The position numbers were made by a program, and so were the translations under genes. Positions 25,356 through 33,663 of a stretch of DNA of 64,000 nucleotides are shown one piece after another. The stretch spans positions 4,402,001-4,466,000 of the forward strand of contig NZ_CP144555.1 of the NCBI RefSeq assembly GCF_036607905.1, written 5' to 3'. Position 1 is the stretch's first letter, and each line of letters starts with the position of its first letter. Under the pieces are notes generated by a model, which was not told where the DNA came from, searched no databases, and saw only the letters and a program-made list of their open reading frames with translations. The DNA is from Streptomyces sp. SCSIO 75703 (GTDB lineage: Bacteria > Actinomycetota > Actinomycetes > Streptomycetales > Streptomycetaceae).

Positions 25356-26318
25356 TCACACGGTGTGGGGCGGAAGGTCCTTGTCCAGGCTCACCCCTCG
25401 TGGCGCGGGCACGGTCGGTTCCCGCGCGGACTCCGCGGTCGACCCCGCGCCGGCGCCCCGGCGACGCAGGGGGGCCTCGACGCGCAACCTCTCGAAGAGG
25501 GGGAGCAGCGCCCGGACGGAGGCCGCGGGGACACGACCGTCGTCGGGGCCCTCCGGAAGCCGGTTCCACGGAACGGGCGGCGCGTGTTCCGCCTCCGCGA
25601 TCCAGGCCTGGAGTTCGTCGAGGAGCGGTGGCCCGTCCGGTGCCAGGACGTCGTAGACGAGGGTGCTGCCGGCGGCGTTGACCGCGGCGGACAGTGCGTT
25701 GACGTGATCGCCCGGTCGTGCGACCCCGGAGGAGAACAGGGAGTCGAACACGGACAGCAGGGCGTGCGCCGTGGGGCGGTGGTCGACGACGTCCAGGCGC
25801 AGCGTGGTGTTGAGCACGTCCTGCACCCGGCAGGCGATCTCGACGGGCCGGTAGTCGGGTCCGTCGCGGAAGAGTTCGGCGGCCCACCAGAGCCGGGAGA
25901 AGCACTGCGTGTAGTGGGGGCCGGCGAACCGGGAGGCCTGCGCGATGTCGGCGCCCTTGTGACGCCAGACCACGTAGTCGGGGGCGACGACGACCGCCAG
26001 GTGGTTCCACAGTCGGCCGTCGCCCGCCTCGGCGCGTGTCATGCGCAGCGTGGCGTGCAACCGCGGGGCGAGCCAGCCGTCGGCGGCCGTCCGGTCCTCC
26101 GCGAAGCGGTGCGTCGCCTCCTCCAACAGTTCGCGGACCGGTTCGGTGCGCCACCGGACCGCCGCGGCATCGGGAAGGGGCACGCTCGCCTTGCGGAGGG
26201 CGACCTGGGGCGGGCCCTCCTGGCCGGACTGCAGGCCCCGGCCCAGGTACTTCGCCACCGCCGCGTCGGGCAACAGCGCCAGTGTGGGCGGTACGTCGAA
26301 ACCGAGGTGGCGGGGCAT
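25356..26318 (-). CDS. DUF6339-like protein of the defence island
   Basis: A 320-residue soluble protein that I associate, by memory, with the DUF6339 family seen in actinobacterial defence loci. Its N-terminus MPRHLGFDVPPTLALLPDAAVAKYLGRGLQ is distinctive; the middle has conserved aromatic patches (NHLAVVVAPDYVVWRHKG, GPHYTQCFSRLWWAAELFRDG). No nuclease or ATPase motif is visible. It is last in the minus-strand operon: its ATG shares one base with the stop of the preceding gene (TGATG). Function unknown; it may be a structural partner of the XRE-GHKL ATPase. Confidence 0.7.
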   Translation of the reverse strand: MPRHLGFDVPPTLALLPDAAVAKYLGRGLQSGQEGPPQVALRKASVPLPDAAAVRWRTEPVRELLEEATHRFAEDRTAADGWLAPRLHATLRMTRAEAGDGRLWNHLAVVVAPDYVVWRHKGADIAQASRFAGPHYTQCFSRLWWAAELFRDGPDYRPVEIACRVQDVLNTTLRLDVVDHRPTAHALLSVFDSLFSSGVARPGDHVNALSAAVNAAGSTLVYDVLAPDGPPLLDELQAWIAEAEHAPPVPWNRLPEGPDDGRVPAASVRALLPLFERLRVEAPLRRRGAGAGSTAESAREPTVPAPRGVSLDKDLPPHTV

Positions 26319-27295
26319 CAGTCGGTGATCCTCTCCGCGCCGTCGACGGCGCGTACCGCGGTGGTCAACTTCCGGGCGACCCGCGCGCGCCGGCCCGCCG
26401 CGTACTGGATGCCGGTCTGCAACTCGGACCAGCCGAAACCCTTCGCGCGTCGTTCGTCGATCTCGTACAGCGCGTCCGTCGGCTGCCGTCCCGGCAGGAC
26501 GTCCGGCAGCATCGCCCGCAGCACGGACTCGCGCCAGCCGGTGGGCATGACCGGGGTGCCGTCCTCGTCCACGTCCAGGTCGTTGACGGCGGTGTGGAAC
26601 ATCGCGGTCCAGGCGTCGTGCGCGATGTGGGACGCCGTCATCTCCCGCAGGGTCCTCTCCGCGGGGGAGCCGCCCCGACCGGAGAGCACCTCCATCAGTC
26701 CCTCGACGGCCGCCGTGTTGAGGTAGACGACCGGCATGTCCCCCGAGGTCTCGACGATCCACGGGGAGTCCTTGTAGGGGCGCAGCCACTCCTGCGGTCC
26801 GTCGCGGAAGTCGGCCTGGACGATCTCGATGTCCCGCTGCCTCACGGGGGCGGCCTCCCGGAGGTCCACGTACCAGTCCCGTTCGTCCGTCGCCACCAAC
26901 CGACCGGGCACGCCGTCGACGGTGGCGACGATCGCCAGCGACAGTGTCGCCCGGCGCAGGTGGCAGGCGTGCGCGAGGACGATCGAGCCGGTGTGGGAAC
27001 CGTCGGCCTCCCGGCGCAGCCGGGCCGTGGTGCGCGCGTTGGTCGCCTTCTCGGTGAGCACCGCGAGGCACACGACGTCCTCCCACGGCCCTTCCCGCAG
27101 TTCGTCGTCGGGCAGCCTCGCGCGCAGGCCGAGGACGGCCTCCTGCCAGTCGGCCCGCCCGGTCTCGTGCAGGGCGACCACCCGTTCGGCGGGGGACACC
27201 TTGGTGTAGGGCAGCGGTTTGCCGTCGACCGAGACCGACACGACGTCGCACACCACGTCGCCCACGAGGGTGGGGTAGGGGAACACGGGCTTCAC
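26318..27295 (-). CDS. Unrecognised defence-island protein
   Basis: A 325-residue soluble protein starting at GTG 27295, which overlaps the upstream stop (GTGA, 4 bp), so translation is coupled to the XRE-GHKL gene. The N-terminal half looks beta-rich (VVCDVVSVSVDGKPLPY, SLAIVATVDGVPGRLVATD) and the C-terminal half helical (SHIAHDAWTAMFHTAVNDL, QTGIQYAAGRRARVARKL). I see no catalytic motif. Its constant company with a GHKL ATPase and a DUF6339-like protein suggests a three-component complex; that is inference. Confidence 0.7.
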   Translation of the reverse strand: MKPVFPYPTLVGDVVCDVVSVSVDGKPLPYTKVSPAERVVALHETGRADWQEAVLGLRARLPDDELREGPWEDVVCLAVLTEKATNARTTARLRREADGSHTGSIVLAHACHLRRATLSLAIVATVDGVPGRLVATDERDWYVDLREAAPVRQRDIEIVQADFRDGPQEWLRPYKDSPWIVETSGDMPVVYLNTAAVEGLMEVLSGRGGSPAERTLREMTASHIAHDAWTAMFHTAVNDLDVDEDGTPVMPTGWRESVLRAMLPDVLPGRQPTDALYEIDERRAKGFGWSELQTGIQYAAGRRARVARKLTTAVRAVDGAERITD

Positions 27296-29406
27296 GCCGC
27301 ACCTCCGCGGGCCTTGGGCACGTCCACCGTCAGACGGGCGTAGCCGGCTCGTACGGGGTGCGTGGTCGGGTCGGTCACGGCGCTGAAGACGGCCGCGCGC
27401 ACGCCGGGTTCGACGACGATCGTGCCGTTCTCGGCGCGGCAGGTCTCCGAGCCGACCAGCATCTCCCACTCGACGGCCGGACGGCCGCCGGAGCGCACGT
27501 CGAACTTGGCGACCGGCGCCAGCACCCACGGGTCGTCGGCCTCCGGCAGGCGCAGGTGCACGGTGACGTGCCACGCCCCGCGGTCGTCGACCCGCGCGTC
27601 CACGTTCCGGACGGTCGGGAACGACTGGGTCCGTCGCGCCCCGCCCTGCCCCGGGGAATCCAGCCGCAACAACTCGCGCAGGACGGCCGGTCCGCCCGTC
27701 CGCGCGATCTCCCGCCTGCCGACCAGGTCGCGGACGGTCCTGTCGATCGCCGCGCGGAACTCCTTCAGCCGGGTCGGGGCGCCCCGTTGGTACGTCGTGG
27801 TCAACTCCTCCGTCCGGTCCCAACGGTCGTGCTCCGGTGGTTCGGAGGCACGCAGGAACGCCTCGGCGAGAGCCACGTCCTCGCCGTCGCGCCCGGTCGC
27901 GTACCCGGCGAGGAGGACGGCCTGGAACGAGGGGGTGCCCAGCGGCAGGTCGCGTGGCCGCAGCTCGGTGATGGTCATGCGGCTGCCGCGCATGCACACC
28001 ACCCGGTTCACATGGGTGTCGTTCTCGTCGGCGGGGGTGAGCAGCAGCGTCGCCAGATGCTCGCGGCCCTTGTCCCGGGAGCGCCCGATGTCCTTCAGGG
28101 GCGTGACGATCAGCGGCACGTCGGCCCGTACCACCTGCCCGGCGGTGGTCAGCTCCTCGACGGTGTCGCCGTCCAGGTACGCCTGGAGGGCGCGGGAGAG
28201 GGCCGGATGGTGGTGGTGCGGGTCCACCTGTTGTTCCGGCAGGTAGACCTCGCCGTTGCGCAGCGTGGTGACCCGGGCGTCCAGCAGGGGGGCGGCGGAC
28301 CGTCCGCCGATCATGGCCGCCCAGAAGTCGTTCGCCAGGGACCGCACGATTTTGTCGTGCATGTCCTGGAGCGACTCGGTGTCGCCGGAGGCGTCGTGGG
28401 CCCCGACGATGAGGAAGGACGTGCCGGGGCTGTCCCCGGTGCGTTCGAGGTGCAGGGAGCGCAGGGTGTCGGCGTCGGCCCACCAGGAGCGGGAGACCCC
28501 TCGGTGTTCCGGGTCGGTGTCGGGTTCCCCGAGCCAGGCCGGGCCGGCGTACGCCACGCCGTCGACCTCGTGCCACGGCAGGTCCACGCGTCCGATGACG
28601 CGGCCCTCGGTGCGGCCCTCGTGGGGTTCGGACAGCGTGGAGTTGACGAGTACGAGCCCGAGGCGACTGGTCGCCCAGAGGGTGGCCTTGCCCAGCCCGT
28701 AGGACCCGCCCGCGCGTCCGGCGGCCACCTTGTGGCTGTCGAGTTGGCGCCGGACCACCGCCGCGAACCTGCCGTCGCCGTATTCCGCGCCGGTGAGACC
28801 GGCCGCGTTGTGGTCGTCGACGCGCAGGACGCGCAGCCTGCGTTCCCGGCTCAGGTCGTCCAGGGCGGAGCGCAGACTGCGCGAGACCTTCCGGTCTCCC
28901 TTCGCCGCCTCCTCGTAGTGGGGCAGGAGGGCGTCCCAGCGCAGAGCCGCGAGGAAGGCGTCGAGAGGGGCTCCGTCGAGTTCGTGCAGCGTGTAGTGGA
29001 CCCGCACGGGGGTGCGCGGGTCGTGGCGCTCGTCCAGAGAGTTCTGTGTCGCCTCGCGCGCCAGCACCGACAGGTCCGCGTCGAAGGCGAACGCCGCCGC
29101 GTTCCCGTACTCCCGACCGCCGTCGGCGTGGGCCGGGCGGTGGTGCCAGCGCACCGGTCGCTCGACGGGGACGTCCACGGTGCGGGTCACGACGGAGGCC
29201 AGGTCGGTGCCGAGGATGTCGGCGATCAGCGCCTTGGTCTCCTCCCGTGGTTCGGCGCGGTCGTTGACCCAGGCGGAGACGGCGGCCCGGGTCTTGCCGA
29301 GCCGCAGCGCCAGATCGGCCTGGGACATGTCGGCTCGGCGCAACTGGCGCTTCAACCAGGGACCGAAGGCCTCGCCGTCGGTCCCCCGCCGCGACGGTTC
29401 GAGCAT
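27292..29406 (-). CDS. XRE-HTH fused to a GHKL (HSP90/MutL-like) ATPase
   Basis: A 704-residue two-part protein. Residues ~14-66 are an XRE/Cro helix-turn-helix (MSQADLALRLGKTRAAVSAWVND). Residues ~105-250 carry GHKL boxes: N-box AREATQNSLDE (E118, N122), G1 VDDHNAAGLTG (197-) and Gly lid GRAGGSYGLGKATLW (230-244). The rest, ~450 residues, is unassigned. ATG 29406 has GGGAGGGG about 12 nt before; an upstream frame extends it but lacks a ribosome site. It heads a coupled operon of three genes. The HTH may autoregulate, or target DNA for the ATPase. Confidence 0.8.
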   Translation of the reverse strand: MLEPSRRGTDGEAFGPWLKRQLRRADMSQADLALRLGKTRAAVSAWVNDRAEPREETKALIADILGTDLASVVTRTVDVPVERPVRWHHRPAHADGGREYGNAAAFAFDADLSVLAREATQNSLDERHDPRTPVRVHYTLHELDGAPLDAFLAALRWDALLPHYEEAAKGDRKVSRSLRSALDDLSRERRLRVLRVDDHNAAGLTGAEYGDGRFAAVVRRQLDSHKVAAGRAGGSYGLGKATLWATSRLGLVLVNSTLSEPHEGRTEGRVIGRVDLPWHEVDGVAYAGPAWLGEPDTDPEHRGVSRSWWADADTLRSLHLERTGDSPGTSFLIVGAHDASGDTESLQDMHDKIVRSLANDFWAAMIGGRSAAPLLDARVTTLRNGEVYLPEQQVDPHHHHPALSRALQAYLDGDTVEELTTAGQVVRADVPLIVTPLKDIGRSRDKGREHLATLLLTPADENDTHVNRVVCMRGSRMTITELRPRDLPLGTPSFQAVLLAGYATGRDGEDVALAEAFLRASEPPEHDRWDRTEELTTTYQRGAPTRLKEFRAAIDRTVRDLVGRREIARTGGPAVLRELLRLDSPGQGGARRTQSFPTVRNVDARVDDRGAWHVTVHLRLPEADDPWVLAPVAKFDVRSGGRPAVEWEMLVGSETCRAENGTIVVEPGVRAAVFSAVTDPTTHPVRAGYARLTVDVPKARGGAA

Positions 29407-29468
29407 CGTGGACGTTCCCCTCCCCCTGCCGGCCTCCGTACGGCCGGTGACGTGGAGGCCCAACCTAA

Positions 29469-29480
29469 CAAACACGTTTG
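29469..29480. promoter_or_regulatory. Candidate XRE operator (CAAAC-AC-GTTTG)
   Basis: A 12 bp dyad with 5 bp arms, 63 bp before the XRE-GHKL start codon and within the most AT-rich stretch of the neighbourhood. Its right half, extended as GTTTGACG (29476-29483), recurs at 29505-29512, 29 bp away. This fits two operator half-sites for the HTH protein encoded immediately downstream. Inference only. Confidence 0.4.
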
Positions 29481-29584
29481 ACGGTGGACGCCGAGTGAAA
29501 GGAGGTTTGACGAGGAGACGTGGGTCACGGTCGGCGGTGGCGGTGTGTCGTCCGCCGGCAGGGCCCGACCGGCCCTGTCGAGGG

Positions 29585-30061
29585 TCACGCCGGCGGGGAG
29601 GCGGCGGCCCCGGAACGGCGGTTCGCCCTGGCGAGTTCGCGCTCCGCGCGGCGCTCCGTCACGATCTCCCTCACCCGATCGGCGGCCTGGATCGGGTCCT
29701 CGTGCTCCCACACGCGTACCGCCAACCAGCCGGCGGCCGCCAGTCGTTCGTCGGTGTCGCGGTCGCGGCGCCGGTTCCCCTCGATCTTCGTGCGCCAGAA
29801 CTCCGCGTTGTTCTTCGGCCAGGTCGCGTGTGTCGGGCACCCGTGCCAGAAGCAACCGTCCACGAAGACGGCGACCTTGGCGGGACTGAACAGCACGTCC
29901 GCCTCCCGCCGCACGCCCGGCAGCGGCCGTCGATGGACCCGGTAGCGCAGTCCCGCCGCGTGCAGCGCCCGCCGCAGGGTGAGTTCGACCTCCGTGTCAC
30001 GGCTCTTCTGCCTGCTCATCCGCGCCCGGGTCCGCGCGGTGGTCCTCACCGTCCGCACCAC
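29585..30061 (-). CDS. vsr: Very short patch repair (Vsr) endonuclease
   Basis: A 158-residue T:G mismatch nickase that repairs deaminated 5-methylcytosine at the methylated site. Family signatures: SRDTEVELTLRRALHAAGLRYRV near the N-terminus and FVDGCFWHGCPTH, WPKNNAEFWRTKIEGNRRRD and WEHED in the core, with the Asp and paired His/Cys zinc and active-site residues present. Start is uncertain: GTG at 30061, 30058 or 30049, or ATG 30019; related proteins keep a few residues before RMSRQ, which favours an upstream GTG. It is 178 bp upstream of the XRE-GHKL gene and marks the locus as C5-methylating. Confidence 0.93.
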   Translation of the reverse strand: MVRTVRTTARTRARMSRQKSRDTEVELTLRRALHAAGLRYRVHRRPLPGVRREADVLFSPAKVAVFVDGCFWHGCPTHATWPKNNAEFWRTKIEGNRRRDRDTDERLAAAGWLAVRVWEHEDPIQAADRVREIVTERRAERELARANRRSGAAASPPA

Positions 30062-30110
30062 CCTCCACCGGACCCCGATCCCCCGACGGGGACCGCAGGT
30101 TCGCCGTGTC

Positions 30111-31127
30111 TCATCCCTCGACCCCGTGACACCCCTCGTACGCGCGGGTGGTGCCGCACCAGCAGGGGGTGCCGCGCTGGGGTGGCCAGGGCACGGCGTG
30201 GCCTCGGGCGGCGAGGGTGGTGGCGTACTGGGGGAGGAGGGAGGCGTCGGCGGGGGAGGCGGCCTCGGAGGCGGCGAACGCCTCGTACGAGGGGACCGTG
30301 CCGTGGACGACGCCGAGGTTGGGGGTGCCGGAGGCGGCGAGGTCGCGCAGGGCCGTCTCTATCGAGGCGAGGTGCTCCTCGCGGGAGGGGTACTCGGCGG
30401 CCAGCGACGGGTACGCCCCGGTCAGTTCGGCCAGCTCGCCGGCGGGCCAGTGGAGCATCGCCACCGGGAAGGGGCGGGACAGCGCCGCCCGGTAGGCGCC
30501 CAGTTCGGCGCGGAGCCGGGACAGCTCGGCCTCCAGTTCGGCCGGCTCCTCCGAGCCCAGCGACCACACGCGCTTCGGGTCGTGCAGTTCGTCCAGGGTG
30601 ACCGGCAGGGAGTGCAGGGTGTCCGCCAGCCGGTCCCAGTCGTCGTGCGCGGCGCCCAGCATGCGCCGCACCCGGTGCCGGGCGACGAGGAGCGGGCGGG
30701 CCGCGTGGGGCGGTTCCGCCACGCCGGTCAGGACGCGGCGGGCGCCCTCGGTCAGCGTCTCGTGCGCCGCTTCCAGCTCGTCGTGGGTCTCCAGCGACTC
30801 GGCCACCACCACCCAGGGCGCCGGATCGGCCGGCGACGCCGTGCGGACGCCGTCGATGATCGCCCTGGCCTCCGCCTCGTGGCCGTACTCCCACAGGTTC
30901 GCCGCCTTCAGCGCGCGGACCAGGGACGGGTTCTCGGCGCCGTCCGGCGAGGAGAGCAGGCGGTCGTAGAGCGCGGTGGCGGCGGGGCGGTCGCCGCCCA
31001 GTTCCCGGTGGGCGGCGGCGCGCAGCAGCAGCGCCTCGGCGTCCTCGGGGTACAGGCCGGCGGTCCGCTCCAGACGGGCGGCCTCGGCGGCGTGGTCGAC
31101 GTGTGCGGCAGGCGTGTCGGGGCGCAT
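30111..31127 (-). CDS. TPR-like protein with C-terminal SEC-C zinc motif
   Basis: A 338-residue soluble protein. The N-terminal ~150 residues are helical repeats resembling TPRs (AARLERTAGLYPEDAEALLLRAAAHRELGG, ALKAANLWEYGHEAEARAI). The last 20 residues carry the SEC-C zinc-binding motif CWCGTTRAYEGCHG, known from the SecA C-terminus and various adaptor proteins. ATG 31127 is used; upstream in-frame sequence is Arg-rich and unlikely to be coding. It may bind a partner such as SecA or the ribosome; function not established. Confidence 0.85.
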   Translation of the reverse strand: MRPDTPAAHVDHAAEAARLERTAGLYPEDAEALLLRAAAHRELGGDRPAATALYDRLLSSPDGAENPSLVRALKAANLWEYGHEAEARAIIDGVRTASPADPAPWVVVAESLETHDELEAAHETLTEGARRVLTGVAEPPHAARPLLVARHRVRRMLGAAHDDWDRLADTLHSLPVTLDELHDPKRVWSLGSEEPAELEAELSRLRAELGAYRAALSRPFPVAMLHWPAGELAELTGAYPSLAAEYPSREEHLASIETALRDLAASGTPNLGVVHGTVPSYEAFAASEAASPADASLLPQYATTLAARGHAVPWPPQRGTPCWCGTTRAYEGCHGVEG

Positions 31128-31237
31128 GGGGGACACCGTACTGCCGCCGGGTGACGGAGGGCAGGTGTCCCCGGGGCCGGCCCCGGTGGGAGGGGGGCGG
31201 GGGGGGAAGGCCGGGGCGCCTCCCGCGCCGGGCCCTG

Positions 31238-31243
31238 TATAAC
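31238..31243 (+). promoter_or_regulatory. Putative -10 (TATAAC) before the DUF6412/YidC pair
   Basis: TATAAC is the only AT-rich hexamer in the 31128-31345 spacer, about 100 nt upstream of the DUF6412-like start. No clear -35. Confidence 0.3.
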
Positions 31244-31345
31244 TGGGGGACGAGCGGATGGGTCGGAGGAACGGTTCCGTGCTCCGCCGGGCCGGTGCGG
31301 TCCGGGGTGCCGGCCGGGACGGCGACGCCGGAAGGAGGGGTGCGG

Positions 31346-31657
31346 GTGAACCGGGTACGGTCGCTTCCGCGGCCCCTGCTCGCGCTGCTCTTCGTGCTGC
31401 TGCCCGTCGCCCTCGTCGACGCCGGTCCGCTCTCCCTCGCCGTCGGACTCGCCGCCACCGCGGCGGCCGGTGCCGCGCTCGCCGCGTGTGCCCTCGCCGC
31501 CGCCCGCCGCGCGCCCGTCGTGGCCCCCACCCGGGTGCGCACCGCCCTCCGCGACCGGGACCGCCGTACGGCCTTCCTGCCCCAGCGCGATCCCGACGCC
31601 CCGGGCCGCCGACGGCCCCGGGCACCCGGGCGTGCCCTCCCGGCGACCGCCGCGTAG
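31346..31657 (+). CDS. Small membrane protein (DUF6412-like)
   Basis: A 103-residue protein starting at GTG 31346 after GAAGGAGGG. Two hydrophobic segments (LLALLFVLLPVALVDAG; LSLAVGLAATAAAGAALAACALAAA) are followed by a basic cytoplasmic tail (RRTAFLPQRDPDAPGRR). In Streptomyces such genes regularly precede a YidC/Oxa1 paralogue, as here, 101 bp apart. It may be a partner or substrate of that insertase; no function is known to me. Confidence 0.78.
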   Translation: MNRVRSLPRPLLALLFVLLPVALVDAGPLSLAVGLAATAAAGAALAACALAAARRAPVVAPTRVRTALRDRDRRTAFLPQRDPDAPGRRRPRAPGRALPATAA

Positions 31658-31758
31658 GGCGTCTCTCCCTCACGTCAGGTGAGGTCCCGCCCCGCGCGGG
31701 TCGTCATGCCGCCTCTTTCCACCCGGCACGACGAGACCCCCGGAGGGCTCACCCGCTC

Positions 31759-32469
31759 ATGTCCGTTTTCGCCGATCTGGTCGGCCGCCTCGCCGACCTG
31801 CTCCAGCCGCTGTTCGGCGCGTCCGCCGCGGCCGCCGCCATCGTCCTGTTCACCGCCCTGGTACGCCTCCTCGTCCACCCGCTGTCCCGCGCCGCCGCCC
31901 GCGGCCAGAAGGCGCGCACCGCGCTGGCCCCGCGGATCGCCCAACTGCGCCGCAGGCACGGGAAGGACCCGGAGCGGTTCCGGCGGGCCGTCATGGAACT
32001 CCACGCAGCGGAGAAGGTCTCCCCGCTCTCCGGCTGCCTGCCGAGCCTCTTCCAGCTCCCCGCCTTCTTCCTGCTCTACCACCTCTTCTCCAGCACCTCC
32101 GTCGGCGGCCGGCCCAACGGCCTCCTCGGCCACCGGCTCGTCGACGCCCCGCTCGGCGGCCGTCTCGCCGACGCCCTCTCCGGCGGCGCGGGCCCCGGTG
32201 CCGTCCTGGTGTACGGGGTGCTGCTGGCCGTCGTGGCGGTCGTCGCCGCCTTCGGCCACCGGCTCGCCCGGCGCGCGGCGGCGGACCGGCCGGCGCCGCT
32301 CGCGGACGAGGGGGAGCGGGTGCCGGGGCTGGGCGCGGTCGCCAGGGTGGCGTCGTTCACGCCGTATCTCACGCTCGTCACCGTCGCCGTGGTGCCGCTC
32401 GCCGCTGCCCTGTACGTCGTCACCAGCACGGCGTGGAGCACCGTCGAACGGGCCGTCCTGCACCGGTGA
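31759..32469 (+). CDS. YidC/Oxa1 family membrane insertase paralogue
   Basis: A 236-residue polytopic protein of the YidC family, shorter than the essential actinobacterial YidC. It has the family layout: first span (AAAAIVLFTALVRLLVHPLSR), a charged helical hairpin (LAPRIAQLRRRHGKDPERFRRAVMELHAAEKVSPLSGCLPSL), and later spans around FFLLYHLF and VVAVVAAFGH. The positively charged groove Arg would be R37 (LVRLLVHP). Probably a specialised second copy. ATG 31759 has GGAGGG upstream; a terminator hairpin follows. Confidence 0.9.
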   Translation: MSVFADLVGRLADLLQPLFGASAAAAAIVLFTALVRLLVHPLSRAAARGQKARTALAPRIAQLRRRHGKDPERFRRAVMELHAAEKVSPLSGCLPSLFQLPAFFLLYHLFSSTSVGGRPNGLLGHRLVDAPLGGRLADALSGGAGPGAVLVYGVLLAVVAVVAAFGHRLARRAAADRPAPLADEGERVPGLGAVARVASFTPYLTLVTVAVVPLAAALYVVTSTAWSTVERAVLHR

Positions 32470-32580
32470 GCGGCCTTCCGGCACGCGGCCGGTACGGGGC
32501 AGGCGCCCCCGCCGGCACGCCACGCCCCACCCCGGTGATCGCCGTCCGCTGGGTGAACGCGGTCTTGCGGAGCCGCCGCG

Positions 32581-32612
32581 GGCCCTGGAGGATCGGCCGG
32601 TCCTCCAGGGCC
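32581..32612. terminator. 12 bp terminator hairpin after yidC paralogue
   Basis: GGCCCTGGAGGA (32581-32592) pairs with TCCTCCAGGGCC (32601-32612) around an 8 nt loop; no T tract. Confidence 0.7.
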
Positions 32613-32676
32613 GCGCGCACGGCCGCACCCGGCCGCGTCCCCGGGCGGGCACCCCCTACCCAGGGAGCTGTGGATC

Positions 32677-33534
32677 ATGAAGCTGCTGCGAGTCGGTACG
32701 GCGGGAGCGGAGCGTCCGGCACTGCGCGACGCCGACGGGGCCCTGCGCGACCTGTCGGGCCTCGTGCCCGACATCGACGGCGCGCTGCTCGCCGACACCG
32801 CCGCGCTCGACCGCGTACGGGCCGCCGCCGACGCCGGCCGGCTGCCCGTCCTCGATCCGGCCGGGCTGCGCGTCGGGCCGCCGGTGGCGCGCATCGGCAA
32901 GGTCGTCTGCATCGGGCTCAACTACCACGACCACGCCCGCGAGACCGGGGCCGCGACGCCCGCCGAGCCGGTCGTCTTCCTCAAGGCGCCGGACACGGTG
33001 GTCGGCCCGTACGACCCGGTGCTCGTGCCGCGCGGCTCGGTGAAGACCGACTGGGAGGTGGAACTGGCGGTCGTCATCGGGCGTACGGCGCGGTACCTGG
33101 AGTCGGCGCGGGAAGGGCTGGCGTGCGTCGCCGGGTACGCCGTCGCGCACGACGTGTCGGAGCGGGAGTTCCAGATGGAGCGGGGCGGCACCTGGGACAA
33201 GGGCAAGAACTGCGAGACGTTCAACCCGCTCGGGCCCTGGCTGGTCACCGCCGACGAGGTGCCCGACCCGCAGCGGCTGCCGCTGCGGCTGTGGGTGAAC
33301 GGGGTGCTGCGGCAGGACGGCACGACCGCCGACCAGATCTTCCCGGTCGGCGAAGTCGTCCGCTCCCTCAGCCGGTTCATGACGCTGTACCCCGGTGACG
33401 TCGTCAACACCGGGACCCCGGCGGGGGTGGCGATGGGGCAGCCCGAGCCGAAGCCGTATCTGCGGGCGGGGGATGTGGTCGAGCTGGAGATCGAGGGGGT
33501 GGGGAGGCAGCGGCAGGAGATGCGCCCCGCGTAG
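32677..33534 (+). CDS. Fumarylacetoacetate hydrolase (FAH) family protein
   Basis: A 285-residue C-terminal-type FAH protein (2-hydroxyhepta-2,4-diene-1,7-dioate isomerase or acylpyruvase-like). Seen: IGLNYHDHARETG, PVVFLKAPDTVVGP, the metal-binding Glu residues in DWEVELAVVIG, YAVAHDVSERE, and the C-terminal GDVVNTGTPAGVAMG. The ~65-residue N-terminal segment is the usual small beta domain. ATG 32677 follows CAGGGAG. A metal-dependent C-C hydrolase or decarboxylase is likely; the exact substrate is not. Confidence 0.92.
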   Translation: MKLLRVGTAGAERPALRDADGALRDLSGLVPDIDGALLADTAALDRVRAAADAGRLPVLDPAGLRVGPPVARIGKVVCIGLNYHDHARETGAATPAEPVVFLKAPDTVVGPYDPVLVPRGSVKTDWEVELAVVIGRTARYLESAREGLACVAGYAVAHDVSEREFQMERGGTWDKGKNCETFNPLGPWLVTADEVPDPQRLPLRLWVNGVLRQDGTTADQIFPVGEVVRSLSRFMTLYPGDVVNTGTPAGVAMGQPEPKPYLRAGDVVELEIEGVGRQRQEMRPA

Positions 33535-33663
33535 CGGCCGCTCGGCGGAGGAGCCCCGCGCGGCGGCTGCGCTCCGCCGGCGGCGGGATCGCGGGCGGGT
33601 GCGGGCGGGGCTCGTCGCCTGGCGCCCCGCTGGTGCCCCGCGCCTTCCGGGGATTGGCGGCCG

